A stretch of 64,000 bases of DNA from Marsupella aquatica. Lineage: Eukaryota; Marchantiophyta. The notes below the pieces were generated by a model. That model was not told the origin of the DNA, did not search any database, and saw only the letters and a list, made by a program, of their open reading frames with translations. The translations under genes were made by a program, and so were the position numbers. This document shows, in pieces, positions 45,386-57,345 of the stretch (the first letter of the stretch is position 1; every line of letters begins with the position of its first letter). The stretch is taken from assembly GCA_973895155.1 (NCBI GenBank), contig OZ316891.1, positions 15,686,001 to 15,750,000 on the forward strand, given 5' to 3'.

Positions 45386-48349
45386 TCATTGTCTCCGATA
45401 CAAAGCCGAGCTTTGCAAAAATTTGCTGTAATCAGCGAGAATCCGGGATTTTTTCACAAGGTCCCACATTCGAACCGCATTTTTTAACCAGTCCCGTTCA
45501 GTCAACGGCCTTGCAAAAGATCGCCGTGGCATGGACAAAATCTGTCAATGGCACAAACATCAGTCGAAGTAAATCGCCAACCCAACAACGCTTCTGGTGC
45601 TGATAAGTCCGTACTACTTGTAACGTGTCTGCCAAACCCTTGCCTTGTATTGAAAAGGGAGAGCACAATTCCTACCTGATTTCTCAGTGTTGCCAACAGA
45701 GTCATGTAGCTCTCATGGTGATGCTGTGTAAGCTCATCCGGTGCTTTCAGAGGAAGCACAAAAACATTTACCCCCGTGTCCTGATCCATTTGTGTATTTC
45801 CGCCATTCTCGTCACCTTCCTGTGGCCATCTCAGACAAGGATCTACATGATGTATTTTGAGGAATGCAGAAATTAATTAGATACTCAAAAACGACCCTTT
45901 AAACCAATTTACCGAATCTTTCAGTACCTTTGAAGTCGGGCCGACTCCATCTTTCAAGTGGGGAGCTACTGGCGTACGTCCAGACAAACAAATGACGCCA
46001 TTTTCACCTCTTGGGGCACCTCTCTCCTTTTGGAAAAAGTCGTCATCCTTGGAGTGTCGGTCAGCTGCAAGAAACGGAGGTGGTCTATACTTAACTACCA
46101 CATTTCTTTTAAATGTTGGCGACGGGAGATAGTGGGATAGTGCCTTTCCTAAGCGCTGGACCTCAGGCCACGAGCACTGGTGTTTGCGGAGCCTGCCAGT
46201 CAGGAATAAAATACTTGTGTCAAATCCTACTAAGAGACCCTGAGTGTCGTACATATTGCAGTACACATCAGCATCTATCGTAGAACCAAAATTAGAGACA
46301 CAATTATCTTGCTACAATGTGGTACTAAAAACAGAATCCAAAGAAAACATCAACGACAAAGAAATTCAACATATCGTGAATAACGTACTTCGTGTGAACA
46401 AATACAACATCAGAAAAAAATTCTGACAAGTCATTGACCACTGAATCAGTGTCGTCGTTTTCGACAGGGGATGAGAATTCTTGTCCTAAGCTTGCCCCGG
46501 ATAAGGTGCTGGGATCTGGAATGCCTTGTTTCAGCATCTCTACCTGTTATCATCATTCATCGTTGATCGCCCTTTGAGGTTCAAGCATACATGATTAAGA
46601 TCACGAAAGTTCAGAACAACTGTAAGATGCGATTTAGAAAAATGGACCAGAATGCCTTCTATCCACGGCTTTGTAGAAAAGAAGCGTGTTTTGGCAAGGA
46701 CTTACTGTTTGCATCAGCCTCCACATGCTGGAGTCGTGAAGACCTTCCGAAACTACAAGCAGGACATGGCAAACGGACGCGAGAAAAACACCGAGCTACA
46801 TTTGTCCCTTGCATCACACAACGTACACACAACGTATAACACTTGCGCCGGGTCCGTCTTCTTCCAAAAACGTACAAGAAAGGGAAGCCTTGGTAAAAAT
46901 GATAATAGACGAATGATTCACAAAGATGAGAGAGTTACAGGACTGGAAATCCATGAAAGCAGCAGTAGGCAATGTCTAGTTTTGTTTACCCGCAGCCCAA
47001 TAAGCTCGTGTACTAGCTCTGCTGACAAAGTATCTCCGTTGTGCACAGAAATGTTAGAAAAGCTGTCCGACCGCATAAGATCCATCAAAACCGACGCACT
47101 GAAGACTGGCTGCAATGTGGCAATCAAAACGATTGGCTCCGAGATAATCAGAAGTAGCTAAAGCTAGCCGCATGTCAGATGCACAGACAAGTTTGACCAA
47201 GATCTCCCAAAGCTTTCATTCAAAACAACTAGAAATTATCGACGTGGACCTAAAAACCAACGACGAGAAGTACATTTTTCTCGTCAAAATGACAACTTTT
47301 CTTCCAGATGACGAAACCTTAATGTCGATTCACGTTGTCCCTTTCTGAGTAGACCTCCAAACGCTTGAACATGTTGAGTTCCACAATTGAGCATGAATGA
47401 TTCAAACTCCAATATTACATGAAAAGCCATCTTACCTGGCAATCAAGAAGGATGAGACGCTCAGCAGAGATCCGCAACTCAATGCCAACAGAGCAATGTC
47501 TTGCCCCGGCCTTCATATCCTCTGACTGAACAGGAAAAGGGGGAAGAACACCTGTGAACAACATCTAAACGCGTAAGACAAGAGCCGCTGCAAGAACATC
47601 GGTTGGGTTTCAAGAGTGAATTGCACAGCCTTTAAATTACGACAACAAGTGAAGCGGATATTGCGTAGACGTTCTAGACCAGGACTAGTTCCGGTGAAGC
47701 CATAAAGCTCGTTCATAATCGTCGATTTTCCAACCCCCGGAGGTCCCAACACGCCAATAACCATGCTGTCCATATTATCTGACATAAGCTGCAAAACTCA
47801 GCGTTACAACTTTAAGTCCCGACCGTCAACAGATAGATCAATGAGTCCTCAGCAAATAATGCGACCCAACTGTATGGACTGGAGAGCGACAAGAACTGCA
47901 ATTTCTGACTCTTCCTGGCCACCAGTGTTAAAAGCACAAACCCTGCGCTACGACAACTTAGTAGTAAGAACTTCACGTTCACACACAACAGCCGTCTCAA
48001 CAGAGCAATTGAATTAGAGTGTGTACTTTGGCAGTACAAATATTGACCGAGAGCAGTTGACGAACCATGATTTTGAGAATTTCCCGGACAAAAAATCATG
48101 CATTCGGGAACTAGGCATCGAACTCACGGGAAGAAGGCGGTCTGGGTTAAAATCCCAAGATTCTGACAACAGGTTTAGAGATCCGTGGGGCAACCGTACG
48201 CGAGCCGGATTATCTTCATCTCTATCCCTCATCAACTTCACGACGCCACTCGCACCAGCACTACCTTCTGGGCGGGGAGCAGTAGGTTTCGCTAGTAAAA
48301 TCTTCGGTCCCCCGCTAGTCCCTGTACTTGATTGTCCCATCCCAGACAT
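45386..48349 (-). CDS. SMG9: SMG9, subunit of the SMG1 kinase complex (nine exons)
   Basis: SMG9 pairs with SMG8 to hold and regulate the SMG1 kinase, which phosphorylates UPF1 in nonsense-mediated mRNA decay. Exons (minus strand): 48,349-48,128; 47,788-47,680; 47,551-47,436; 47,109-46,990; 46,795-46,706; 46,543-46,389; 46,192-45,913; 45,819-45,676; 45,541-45,386. Junctions are GT..AG with consistent phases, giving about 463 residues. Exon 1 contains PKILLAKPTAPRPEG. Exon 2 has the P-loop GPPGVGKS (about residues 89-96). Then come RISAERLILLDCQ, the Switch-like SEGLHDSSMWRLMQT, VVFVHTK, and the C-terminal RPLTERDWLKNAVRMWDLVKKS. Exon 7 has an alternative donor 15 bases earlier (end 45,928). 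The start MSGMGQSS was chosen over an upstream in-frame ATG at 48,523 because the latter lies in repeat-rich leader sequence. Confidence 0.93.
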
Positions 48350-48465
48350 TCCAAAGTTACACAAAATCTCCCTGTCTGCTCGAACGGGAACAAGAAATGA
48401 GGCGAACTTCCTGCAGACGAAATCTTGTTCCCGAGCGAAGTGAGTGCTATCCCTAACAAAAGTGT

Positions 48466-48488
48466 TGTCCGTCCGTCCGTCCGTCCGC
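48466..48488. repeat. (GTCC)n microsatellite in the SMG9 leader
   Basis: About five GTCC units lie roughly 120 bp upstream of the chosen SMG9 start codon. An alternative upstream start would translate them as a TDGRTD-type repeat, one reason to prefer the downstream start. Confidence 0.8.
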
Positions 48489-48523
48489 AGTGCCCTTCCC
48501 AAGCGAGAAATCGCACGGGACAA

Positions 48524-51500
48524 GGGGAAGAAACCGGGCAGAATTCTTAAGTTTGTTGCTTGTCAGACGGGAGTCCCGAATTGCCGCACCGGGACATTCA
48601 AGTGAACTGCAAGAGCCATCATTGCGGAAATTTTAGTAAGTCGACTTCAAAGATCATTGAATCCTCCAAAAGATTGTGAACAGACTGTTCGTAAGGCTAA
48701 AGATTTCTGTGCTGAGTTTCGACTAAATGCTTAAACCTAATGTAGTAACGGACGAAAACGAAGTAGAGTGTGAGTAGATCGAGCTAAGATTCCTTTGCTG
48801 GAGGTTGAGAAAATGCTTCGACCTGGTTGCGAAGGAGACAGATTTTAAGAACAATAGAGCTAAGATTGCTGCGGGGAGCCTCAACAAGATGCTTCTACCT
48901 ACTATTTTGATTGCAAAAGAATAGAAGAATCAAACGAGCGCTCCGACAGACAGAGTGAGAGAAGGAGGGAGCTCACAACGAGAAGTGACTCTCCTGCACC
49001 AACACTACAATGGGAGCCACCGGTTCATTGACAAATAGGACACCTATTTTGCGTGTGTTGAATTCATGGGGTGTGAGCTGTCCTCAGTTGACAATCTTAG
49101 AACGTGCTTGAGGTCTGTCATACTGGGAGACTATGGGAAAATCCTCGAGATGCTTTAATCGTCTCCCCCTGGTGCGGGTCTTTGTCGGATCCGTGGGGGC
49201 TCACCCTGAAATGGGTTCCCTACAATGAATGTGTGTCACTATTGGTGGGGACAGTCCTCCAAGTGTTCCTCTTCATTTCCGTTCAAGACAACAACAAAAA
49301 AAGGAAAGTACTCGAGATCACTCCAGCATTGACGATTGATGAAAGCGAGAGTAATACTTGGCCCCATGATTGCTAAATGGTTAAAGCACATGACAGGTCA
49401 TTGATAAGATTGGGATCTGTGTTTATATGTCAATCCTGTATTCTGAAGTGATGGACTTCAAAGTCCTCAGCGTGTACAAAGTACAATGAAACGGGAACAT
49501 CATAATGTGCGCATGAAGAAAACTCAAAGGTTGACGAAAAGAGCTGACCTTCGCAACCGAAAACTCCAAGGTGGTAATCACCAAAAGCCTGATGCTTAGC
49601 AGTGCAGAGAGAGCTGCACTTCCCGTCAACCTATCGTCGTCCTCGTGCACAATAGTAGCGCCCGGTTGTGCACCTTTCCTCATCCCGTTGCACTGTAATA
49701 ATACTGCGAAGTCAACCAGAAACTGTTGGGTAAAAACAGTGCACAAGTTGTGTTACACGAGCGAAGGTCAAGATAAAATTTGCTGTAAACTAGTATGCAC
49801 CCTAAACTATAGAATTACTTTGGGACCGACAAAGTTAGCCAGCACTAACCTAAAGATGAAAAATTAATCGTTGTTAGGGTGCACTTCAACCAAAAGTAAG
49901 GGGTAACTACAGTAGACGAACCTGGCCTTAAACACCATTTACTATGCAACTAAAGTTACCAACAGTTCCCTATTCATGAAGTGTTCCAACTTTGTATTTT
50001 CTGCTCATTTTGCTTGGAGCCCACGATCAAACTTCTTCACCGTATTAGGGGTGAATTTATTTATTTTAATTTACTGTCTATTTTGTGTTCACTGCACACT
50101 AGGTGACAGAGCTTCTCTGAGTATCCGCCTTCAGTACCCCTCCACCATCTTGTATTGTGGCAGTAAAGTGAACCCTGTGAGGATGGCTTGTTACTTCCTG
50201 TATGTTAGGGCTTTCAATTTCTCTTAAAACATATTCAAGTCTTCTCCAGCACTATTATAGTATTGCAGAGCCCCACATAGCCTTGGTCTGTGGTTTCCAG
50301 CCGATGAATGGATGGAGTTGCTTTAAGTATATATTTTGAGGCACTTTCACCCACCAATTCCAACTTTGTTCAGTGTCAACCACTGCAAAGTGAGGAGGGA
50401 TAGTCAAGGAGAGGAGATGCAGAAGCTTCAGATTTACCAAAACCTAAAAGTGTGCCATAGTTGCACTCCAGTGGGCAACGGTCTGTCCCTCCTAACTTGA
50501 AGTACACATTTAGTATCTCCGCAATCAAATCAATCACACATTGTCAAAGCACAATGAACCATGTTCAAAGTTGTTACCATACAACACTCATCAATGAAGA
50601 GCTTGCAAGTGCCACTGTCCACACAATCAACAAAATCTATGATGCTTAGCTTGAGGATCCAAGGCATATAGTAGTTGTTTGGAAGATATACTTTGACCGA
50701 GTCCCGGCTTGTACAAGATCAACAACTCCAACCAAATTTGTTTGTGCCGCCACACAACATTCATTGATGAAGACAGTGCAAATGCCTAGCTTCCAGCTGA
50801 ATTGGCGCCCTGACGTGAGGGAGCTTTGGTCCACAACCTGGATGTAGTTCCCGGCGGCAATTGAGAATTGTTTCCTTTGGCAATAAGTCTACCGGATTCC
50901 AGCCACTCAGCATTTGCGTTTTGCAGAATTACTACCTACTGACTCTCTTACTTGTGCACTTGTTGCCATGGGGACCAGCTGGAAAAGCATGTGCACAACA
51001 TGTGGAGCTGCAACATCTGGAGGAGTGTTTGGCTCTAAGTGCAACTTGACACTTTATCCAGGACGACTATCCACCTCCAACCTACACATGTTTTTGTTGG
51101 TGTCCCTTTACCTGATGCGTGGGACATTCTAGTGAAACTTGGGCACAATTTGAGAGTTGTCGTCTGCTGGAACACCTAGAAAGACAAGAGCTCACACTCC
51201 ATCGAACACACCAAATCAAAGTCCAAAGTGGTAATCCATAAATATTGGCACCATCTTGGGATTGACCTTCATAAGCCTGACTAGACCAGACTGATGAAGA
51301 CAGCAAGTCCACTTATGGAGATGCCTTCAACAACATGTCCTTTGAACACTGCACCTGGCAGGGCTACGGGAATTACAACATTTGAATTTCTCCAGGTCCC
51401 TCCCCGTCCCCCAGGATGTGTTTCCTTGTTCAAGAGTAGAGGCTGCATTGTAGTTACTACACCCCAACCTTTGTGCAAATGTTGTTTGGCAGACAATGAA

Positions 51501-52495
51501 CAAAATCTATGACATTGTGCTTGAGGAGACAAAGCACAAATTTGTCTAAAAGATAGTCGTTGACCAAATTCATGATTGTACAAATCAAGATAGTTATAAC
51601 AACTCCAACCAAATTTGTTTACAGTGCTCAAAACCACACAACATTCATCAATGAAGACTACAAACACGGTCGTGCAAACATCAATGAAAAGTTATTGATG
51701 GTGTACTCCAAATCATGTCACAAGAGAATGATTTTGGGACTAGACAAAAGAATTTATATATGTGCTATAGGGCAATGTGGGAAGCCAATGTAACTTTATC
51801 TCAAGATGAGATAATTCACTTATGGCACTCAGTTATGGGTTATAGAGTGAGAAAGGTTTTACAATTATTTGCAAGAATGAATTTATATCTAGTTTGTAAT
51901 CTTGTACATTGGGTTTAGTGAACATGTATGTTTGGAAAGCAACATTGACATGCCTTTGGAGTCAAAAATCATTGTTCCAATTATGCAATTCTTGAGTATA
52001 TATATAGTTAAGTGTGGGGTCCATCCATTACTCCCTCACACTCTGGAAAATTATACTATGTATCATCTGTTGAGCTACTCAAGATATGTATGGATTTTCT
52101 TCAATCATGATGCACAAGTTGATGTCTTTGCCAATTTTAAGAAATAAAAATTCCAAGCTGAAAATCATATGGCAAACATAGTTAGGTGTTTAGATACAAA
52201 GGTGAACAAGTCTATAATTCCTTGGAATGGTAACATTTTTATAAAATTTGTTCCTCCACAAAAAGCCCCACGGGAAGGGCAAACAAGTAGACAAAAAGCC
52301 AGGCAAGGCAAACACATAGCAAAGCGGCGGACTATCTCCACCGGCACAACACTCAACGTACACTCAACCCCAAGCAAGGGTTCATCCACCGCCCAGCCAC
52401 CAAATTATTTAGAGAAGAGTGGACCAACCACACAAAAAAGTCCGACAAAAGGGCCCATTATTTTTAAGGCACCATGACAGCTAAAATGGCAAGGT
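48524..52495. other. Intergenic with degenerate repeats
   Basis: The SMG9 promoter should lie at the left side. Further right, the phrase caactccaaccaaatttgttt followed by a cacaacattcat.aatgaaga motif occurs at about 50,718 and 51,602, with a related partial copy near 50,581, so 50.5-51.7 kb is a diverged direct repeat about 0.9 kb apart. 51.7-52.2 kb is AT-rich. 52.25-52.48 kb is A- and C-rich like 2.15, 17.4 and 63.4 kb. No complete gene is seen. Confidence 0.4.
49583..49722 (-). other. Possible isolated exon, function unknown
   Basis: Minus strand: preceded by a pyrimidine tract and CCCAACAG, followed by a GTGATT donor, and open between (FLVDFAVLLQCNGMRKGAQ, then EDDDRLTGSAALSALLSIRLL). 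The peptide looks protein-like rather than random, but I recognise no family and found no partner exon. It could be a remnant of a neighbouring gene or chance. Confidence 0.25.
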
Positions 52496-52496
52496 A

Positions 52497-52733
52497 CCAA
52501 TGATTGCAAGAGTTACTTAGTTACTGAGGTGTTTGGTTGCTTGTGCAGATAGTGAAGACCATTGAGCAACAGGCGTGTTAGGGAGTAAGTGCGGCTTTTA
52601 TGGGAGTTGCCACTGGAGGTGCAAGGGGTACCAAGTTGCTTGCTCAAGGAGTTTCATGTAGGCATTGGGGCACCAAGGGCACTTAGGCGAGGGTGTTGGG
52701 ATTAGTGAGGGCGTTGGGTGGTAAGGTCCACCA
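52497..52733 (+). mobile_element. Chromovirus LTR, 3' end only
   Basis: Plus-strand counterpart of the end of the LTR at 19,116, including the ggtgcaagggg and ggtccacca blocks. It is followed by a primer-binding site, so it is the tail of a 5' LTR whose front is missing. Confidence 0.7.
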
Positions 52734-52737
52734 CTTG

Positions 52738-52749
52738 TGGTATCAAAGC
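52738..52749 (+). other. Primer-binding site for initiator tRNA-Met (chromovirus)
   Basis: TGGTATCAAAGC resembles the plant consensus TGGTATCAGAGC, complementary to the 3' end of initiator tRNA-Met, and lies four bases after the LTR end. Confidence 0.75.
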
Positions 52750-53342
52750 AATTGCTTGCATAGATGTCGGGCCAGAGTTGGGCTAGGTCGGATCAAATCT
52801 AAAAATCCTAGCAGAATTTTGTGGGGACTTAGTGCTTCAACGTGTTTGGTGGGTTGACTACGGGCAGATTTGGTTGTTGGGGACATGGCAAAGAACACTT
52901 GACCAAAGAGTGGCAACAAGACTCTCCCAATCAAGGGAGAGCATTGTCAAGTTAAGGATAAGGAGATGGCCAATCCTCCCAAAAGGTGGGGCAAGCAAAA
53001 GGTGGGGCAAGCAACCCTAAACCCTAAACCCTAAACCAACTCAAATAGTAGCGACAATGATTCAGAGGAAAAATTGGAGGAGGGGGTTCAAGACCTGGAA
53101 GAGGAATTGATCTCTGCCTTGAGAGGGTTGGGTGCAGAACCAAAGGACGATGTCGAGCTAGATGTCATTGTGGATAATTTGACTAAGGATGACTAGGGCA
53201 TAGAGGGTGATGCCACAGCCCCAAGAGGTTGTGGTGCCCGCAAGTTAAGACACAGTCAATATCACCAAAGTCCGCACATGAACCAAAGGACATGAGACCT
53301 ACAAGGGAAAGACGGTTCAATGACCATCCTCAAACAACCCGC
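52750..53342 (+). pseudogene. Chromovirus 5' internal region with acidic gag-like stretch
   Basis: Sequence after the primer-binding site, related at 53,041-53,300 to 740-1,010. The readable part (DSEEKLEEGVQDLEEELISALRGLG, given here as a description of an acidic segment) is broken by stops and is cut off by the copia LTR that begins at 53,343. A telomeric array sits within it. Confidence 0.55.
53015..53037 (+). repeat. Interstitial telomeric repeat, (CCCTAAA)3
   Basis: Three perfect units plus CC, placed right after a tandemly doubled aaaggtggggcaagcaa. The related copy near 760 lacks the telomeric units, so they were added at a break in this copy. Confidence 0.9.
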
Positions 53343-53638
53343 TGTTAGGAATTGACTCTGAGTTCCCAACTTCTAGTTAGTTTGGACTTACTAGGGTTAG
53401 TTGGCCCTTGGTTAGTTTAGGATAAGATCCACTTATTTAGGCTCACACATCTTAGTCCGCCTTGGAGGTATAGATTGGAGAGAGAGCTTTCTCTCCCTCA
53501 TTCTTCACATGTACTCTAATATGCTATGGATCCTTTGGAAGTTTCTCCACTCTGAGTGTCTCGTTGGTGTAGCGTCTGATTGAGTGTCTCTCTCATGTTC
53601 TGCATTGTTGTCTAGTCTGAAGCTGATGGTTTTTTACA
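53343..53638 (+). mobile_element. Ty1/copia 5' LTR
   Basis: A 296-bp sequence beginning TGTTAGGAATTGACTC and ending TTTACA, followed after two bases by a tRNA-Met primer-binding site. Its TGTTAGGAATT start is typical of plant copia LTRs. No matching 3' LTR is seen in the window. Confidence 0.85.
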
Positions 53639-53640
53639 AG

Positions 53641-53652
53641 TGGTATCAAAGC
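53641..53652 (+). other. Primer-binding site for initiator tRNA-Met (copia)
   Basis: TGGTATCAAAGC, identical to the site at 52,738 in the chromovirus fragment. Confidence 0.85.
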
Positions 53653-55170
53653 TTCATGTTTGAGGTTTAGTGGCCTGGGCAATGGTGAGAGCGTTTGTTG
53701 TGTTGGATCGGGGTGAAAGATTGAATCATCGTCAACGGTTGCATGATTGTTTCACTGGTCGTTTTGCGTTGATAGTTTGACGGGCTGATTGAAACTTCAG
53801 CTAAAGTGTCGGAAGTGTCACTATATTTTTTAAGGTATTGTCAAGAGGACATTCCGGCAATTTCTCATGGGCATTGATGGGCACTATGTATCGATGAAAG
53901 TATCACAACGTTTCATTTGGCAAGTGCGAAGCAATCTCAACATATGTATTGTTGGTCTTGTTCTTGAAACTTTTGAATATGGCTCTTAGTGGTTAGATAA
54001 TCACTTGTGGGGTCGTTGGGGGTGCTTTTTTCTTTGTAAAAAGGTCATGTGTTGTGGGGCCGTACACCTTTGGTAGTGTCGCATTGCAACACAATACGGC
54101 GGTGCGAACAGTTTTTCTCGCGTGTGTGCGGAGTGAGGGGCAAAAGGGAGCTTTTTATTGCCTAGGCACATTGCCCTATGCACGCAAGTAAGCAACGAGG
54201 GCTTGGGACACAATGGGGTGATTAAGGGGGCCCATGGCCTGAGTAGGTATGATTGTACCTGCATGCCCAGTACAATCATTGAGTGGGAGGGGGAGTTTGA
54301 AGCTCCCTCCTCTTAAGAGCTCATTTAGGGGGCACAAGGCCCTATGCTAGTAGGAGAAGGAGGAGAGAGGGTGTAATTAACACCCTGCTCAATGGCTTTG
54401 AAGAGGGCACGAGGCCCTAAGTAGGCAACAGGAGGGGTGAGAGGGATGCTTTAATGCTTCCTCCTTTCGGGAGCACTTAAGTGAGCTCAAGGGTACGAGG
54501 CCCTATGGAGGTACAAGCAAGCCAGGAGGGCTTGAGTGTATGAGGGAGTACAAGGGGCATGAGGAGGAGGGCCGGCGCACAACCCTATGCATAAGTAGGC
54601 CAGGTCGGCTTGGTGGCAACACTTGGCAACTATGAGCGCAAAGCCATAAGGACGGTGGAGATTTTGGCCCTTGATGGGCCTTGTAATTTTTCTTTCTCTT
54701 TCGGCTCCTATTTCCGTTTCTTTTGCACTATGTTTTTCCTTAGGCCGGACAGGTGTCACCATTTTGTGCCTTATGCTGTAATTTTTTACTGTACTTTGAT
54801 TCTCTAGAAAATATACTTTTCCAAAGAGCTGTTTTTCGGCCAAAATTCCAAATTTGGCAGTTGTCATGGAAGAATTTTTTTCCGAGATTTTGCAAGGGGA
54901 TACTCAAGGGAGTTGAGTATGTGCCTGTGAGATTCATTTGTGCATTGCTATTGCAAAAATGTTTCAGGACCTAAGATACCCTACGGTTTGGGTTAAATAA
55001 GTTTTTGCTAGAGGAGTTTTTGCCGAATCATTTTCAGAAGTAGGCAATGTACCTTGCATGGCTACACGGTGGTGCATTCCATTTCCACTTCCACCAACTT
55101 TCATTTTTTGGTGATTTTTTGGGTGGGGATATTTTGGTTGTGTTCTTCTTGTGTGTTTGTGGTAGCATCC
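53653..55170 (+). mobile_element. Copia 5' untranslated leader
   Basis: About 1.5 kb between primer-binding site and gag ATG. It contains several copies of a motif of the type gaggccctatg (about 54,168, 54,337, 54,407, 54,495) and no long frame. This is long for a copia leader, so it may include inserted DNA. Confidence 0.5.
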
Positions 55171-55850
55171 ATGGCTTCTCAAAAGCTTGCAACGCCAAAG
55201 TCTGAGGTGGAGAAGTTTGACGGTCCGAAGGTCAGCTTCAGCCTCTGGACTCGAAAGGTGACCAACACGTTGATTCAATAAGGTCTTGAGAAGACCATCA
55301 CTGGAGTGAAGCCCTTGTTGAGCATAGATGACATTCGTAACGGCAAGCCCATGAACCATCCAACGCACAATAGTTGACACAGAGAGATACGTGGTTCACC
55401 TTCACATGAGGCTACGTCCACGGGAACACACAAGAGCTTTACTGCACTCTAGGCCGACCGGCCATACCAAGCATCCACAGCACAAGCTCTCCCTATCTCT
55501 CAACTAGCTAAGTAACAATGAGCCTAAGTTCCACCAGGGTCTAGCATCAGCCCTGGCTATAAACACCAGCACAACCGCTAACATTAGCTAAGTCCTAACC
55601 TGAGTTAGACTAATTGTGGTTAGCTCATGAGTCACAAGACTAGAGCAATATCTAACGGCCCTTGAATCTAACAGATGAGGAGTGGGATGACATGTCGTTA
55701 TGTCAGGCGTGTAGCTCAATTGAGTTATTCTTGGCAAACAACATTCTCAAGAACATGTTGGGGATGGGTCATAACGCCAAGAAGATTTGGGATATGCTTA
55801 CTCAGCTATACCAGAGTACTTCATTGACTACTTGCATTTACCCTTTGGAG
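55171..55850 (+). pseudogene. Copia Gag, interrupted
   Basis: Starts MASQKLATPKSEVEKFDG and continues FSLWTRKVTNTLIQ, stop (TAA for Gln), GLEKTITGVKP. After an insertion it resumes with TDEEWDDMS and IWDMLTQLYQSTSLT, the core of the copia Gag (UBN2-type) family. Sequence after 55,850 is unrelated, so pol is lost. Confidence 0.82.
55375..55673 (-). mobile_element. Solo LTR-like insertion in the copia gag
   Basis: A 299-bp block on the minus strand beginning TGTTAGATTCAAGG and ending GTGTCA, with a TATA-like gtgtttatagcc inside and no coding capacity. It separates two halves of the Gag frame. Length and TG..CA ends suit a copia LTR of another subfamily. A target-site duplication is not clear. 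Confidence 0.6.
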
Positions 55851-57345
55851 CGGCTGAGTGGTGGACCTCCAACCACGTGCCCGTCCAAACTTGTTTCTCA
55901 GCCTTGAAATAAATCAAACCTTGCACTAACACGGAATGTTGGGGCCAGTTCCCTTTGACTATACTCCTTGTCATTAGCTCAACGATCTTTACTATCTGCG
56001 CAAGCAAGCAACCAACCAACCAACAAGTAACCAGTATTGATCTTGAAACTTCCAAGACCATTGTCTTGCATCAAGCTCAACAATCGTTAGTAAGTAGATT
56101 AGCGGATAGAGCCTCCCAGACCCGCATGGCCTTGCCATAAGCTGAAGCTAAGGTTGACAGCACTGTTTGTCCGGAACAGTCTATCTACCAAATGTTGCCC
56201 AAACTTCCCCACTTTCTATCCATCAATGGCTTACCGCCATGCCTCCAAGACATGCCCATGGCCCAAACTCAGTTTGTCACAAGCTAGTAGTAACACGTCG
56301 GGACCATTCAATTTCTAGTTCTTAGCCACCTTCCGGCGAAACCGGGTTCCGCTCAAAGTCTCACCATGCATTGGGACCAGATCTCAATGGCAGCCCCCAA
56401 AATCTACTTGGTTTTACCTCCCCAACATCAGGCCCTCGTGGGAATCAAATGCGGGATATGGTTATTGTTCGACTTTGGATCGGTAAGAGAAATTCCCCCC
56501 ATTGCAAGCCTCACATCCAAACCTTTCAATGCACAATTAGAGAGCACCATGAGGTATCTTTCTTTATTATCTTTCTAGCGAGCCCAAGCACTGTCCCAAC
56601 AAAGATCCAATTGTCAAGTTATGCATGTTTCCACTCCAAAACTCGAAACGACGTATCTTTGTCGATCGTGATCAGCTCAAGCTCAAACTTGAGAGGACCA
56701 TTTCCCTCATATATGCTTCTGGGGATCTACCACCCCTAGACTAGCTTTGGTCCCCTATCTTTGGCCCCCTACTCGAGGGTCCCATGGGCCCCGCCACTTA
56801 GCTCAAAATGAAAAATAATCCGCAATTTGGCCTCAAGCACTAATTGTGGCATAGGGGGCTAAAATTTATAGCCTAGCAACCCACTCTGGTCCAGGCAACC
56901 CCCCTTGGTCCAGGCAACCCCCCTTGGTCCAGGCGTGTTCCTTGATGCGCGGAGTGGTGGACCTTGTCACCTAGCGCCATGCCTAAGTGCCCCTAGTGCC
57001 TGAACGCCTCCACGGAATACCTTGAGCAAGCAACCTGGTGCCCCTTGCACCACCTGCGGTCCCTCCCATACAAAGCTGCACTTGCTCTCCAACATGACTG
57101 CTACTCAACGGTCCTCACTGTCTACATAAGCAACCAAGCGCCTTGGTAAGTAACCCATCAGGATCTAGATCTTCCAAGTCTAGCATCCCAAATCAAGCTC
57201 AACAGACATTGGTAAGTAGGTATGGTGCGTCCCATGGCTCTCTAAACCCAAGAACCTCCCCTGAACAAGTCGATTCCCACCGGTTTTGCTCTTGCCAAGG
57301 CCGGTTTTGTGGCTTATCGGGCATGAAACATTGCTAATTGCTTTA
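55851..57345 (-). mobile_element. Two or more chromovirus LTR fragments
   Basis: About 55,940-56,780 and 56,930-57,345 each match parts of the minus-strand LTR at 19,116-20,050, for instance ctactcaacggtcctca and ttggtaagtaac. Between them, 56,885-56,935 holds a triple tandem of tggtccaggcaaccccc. The arrangement shows nested or recombined LTR pieces. Confidence 0.6.
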
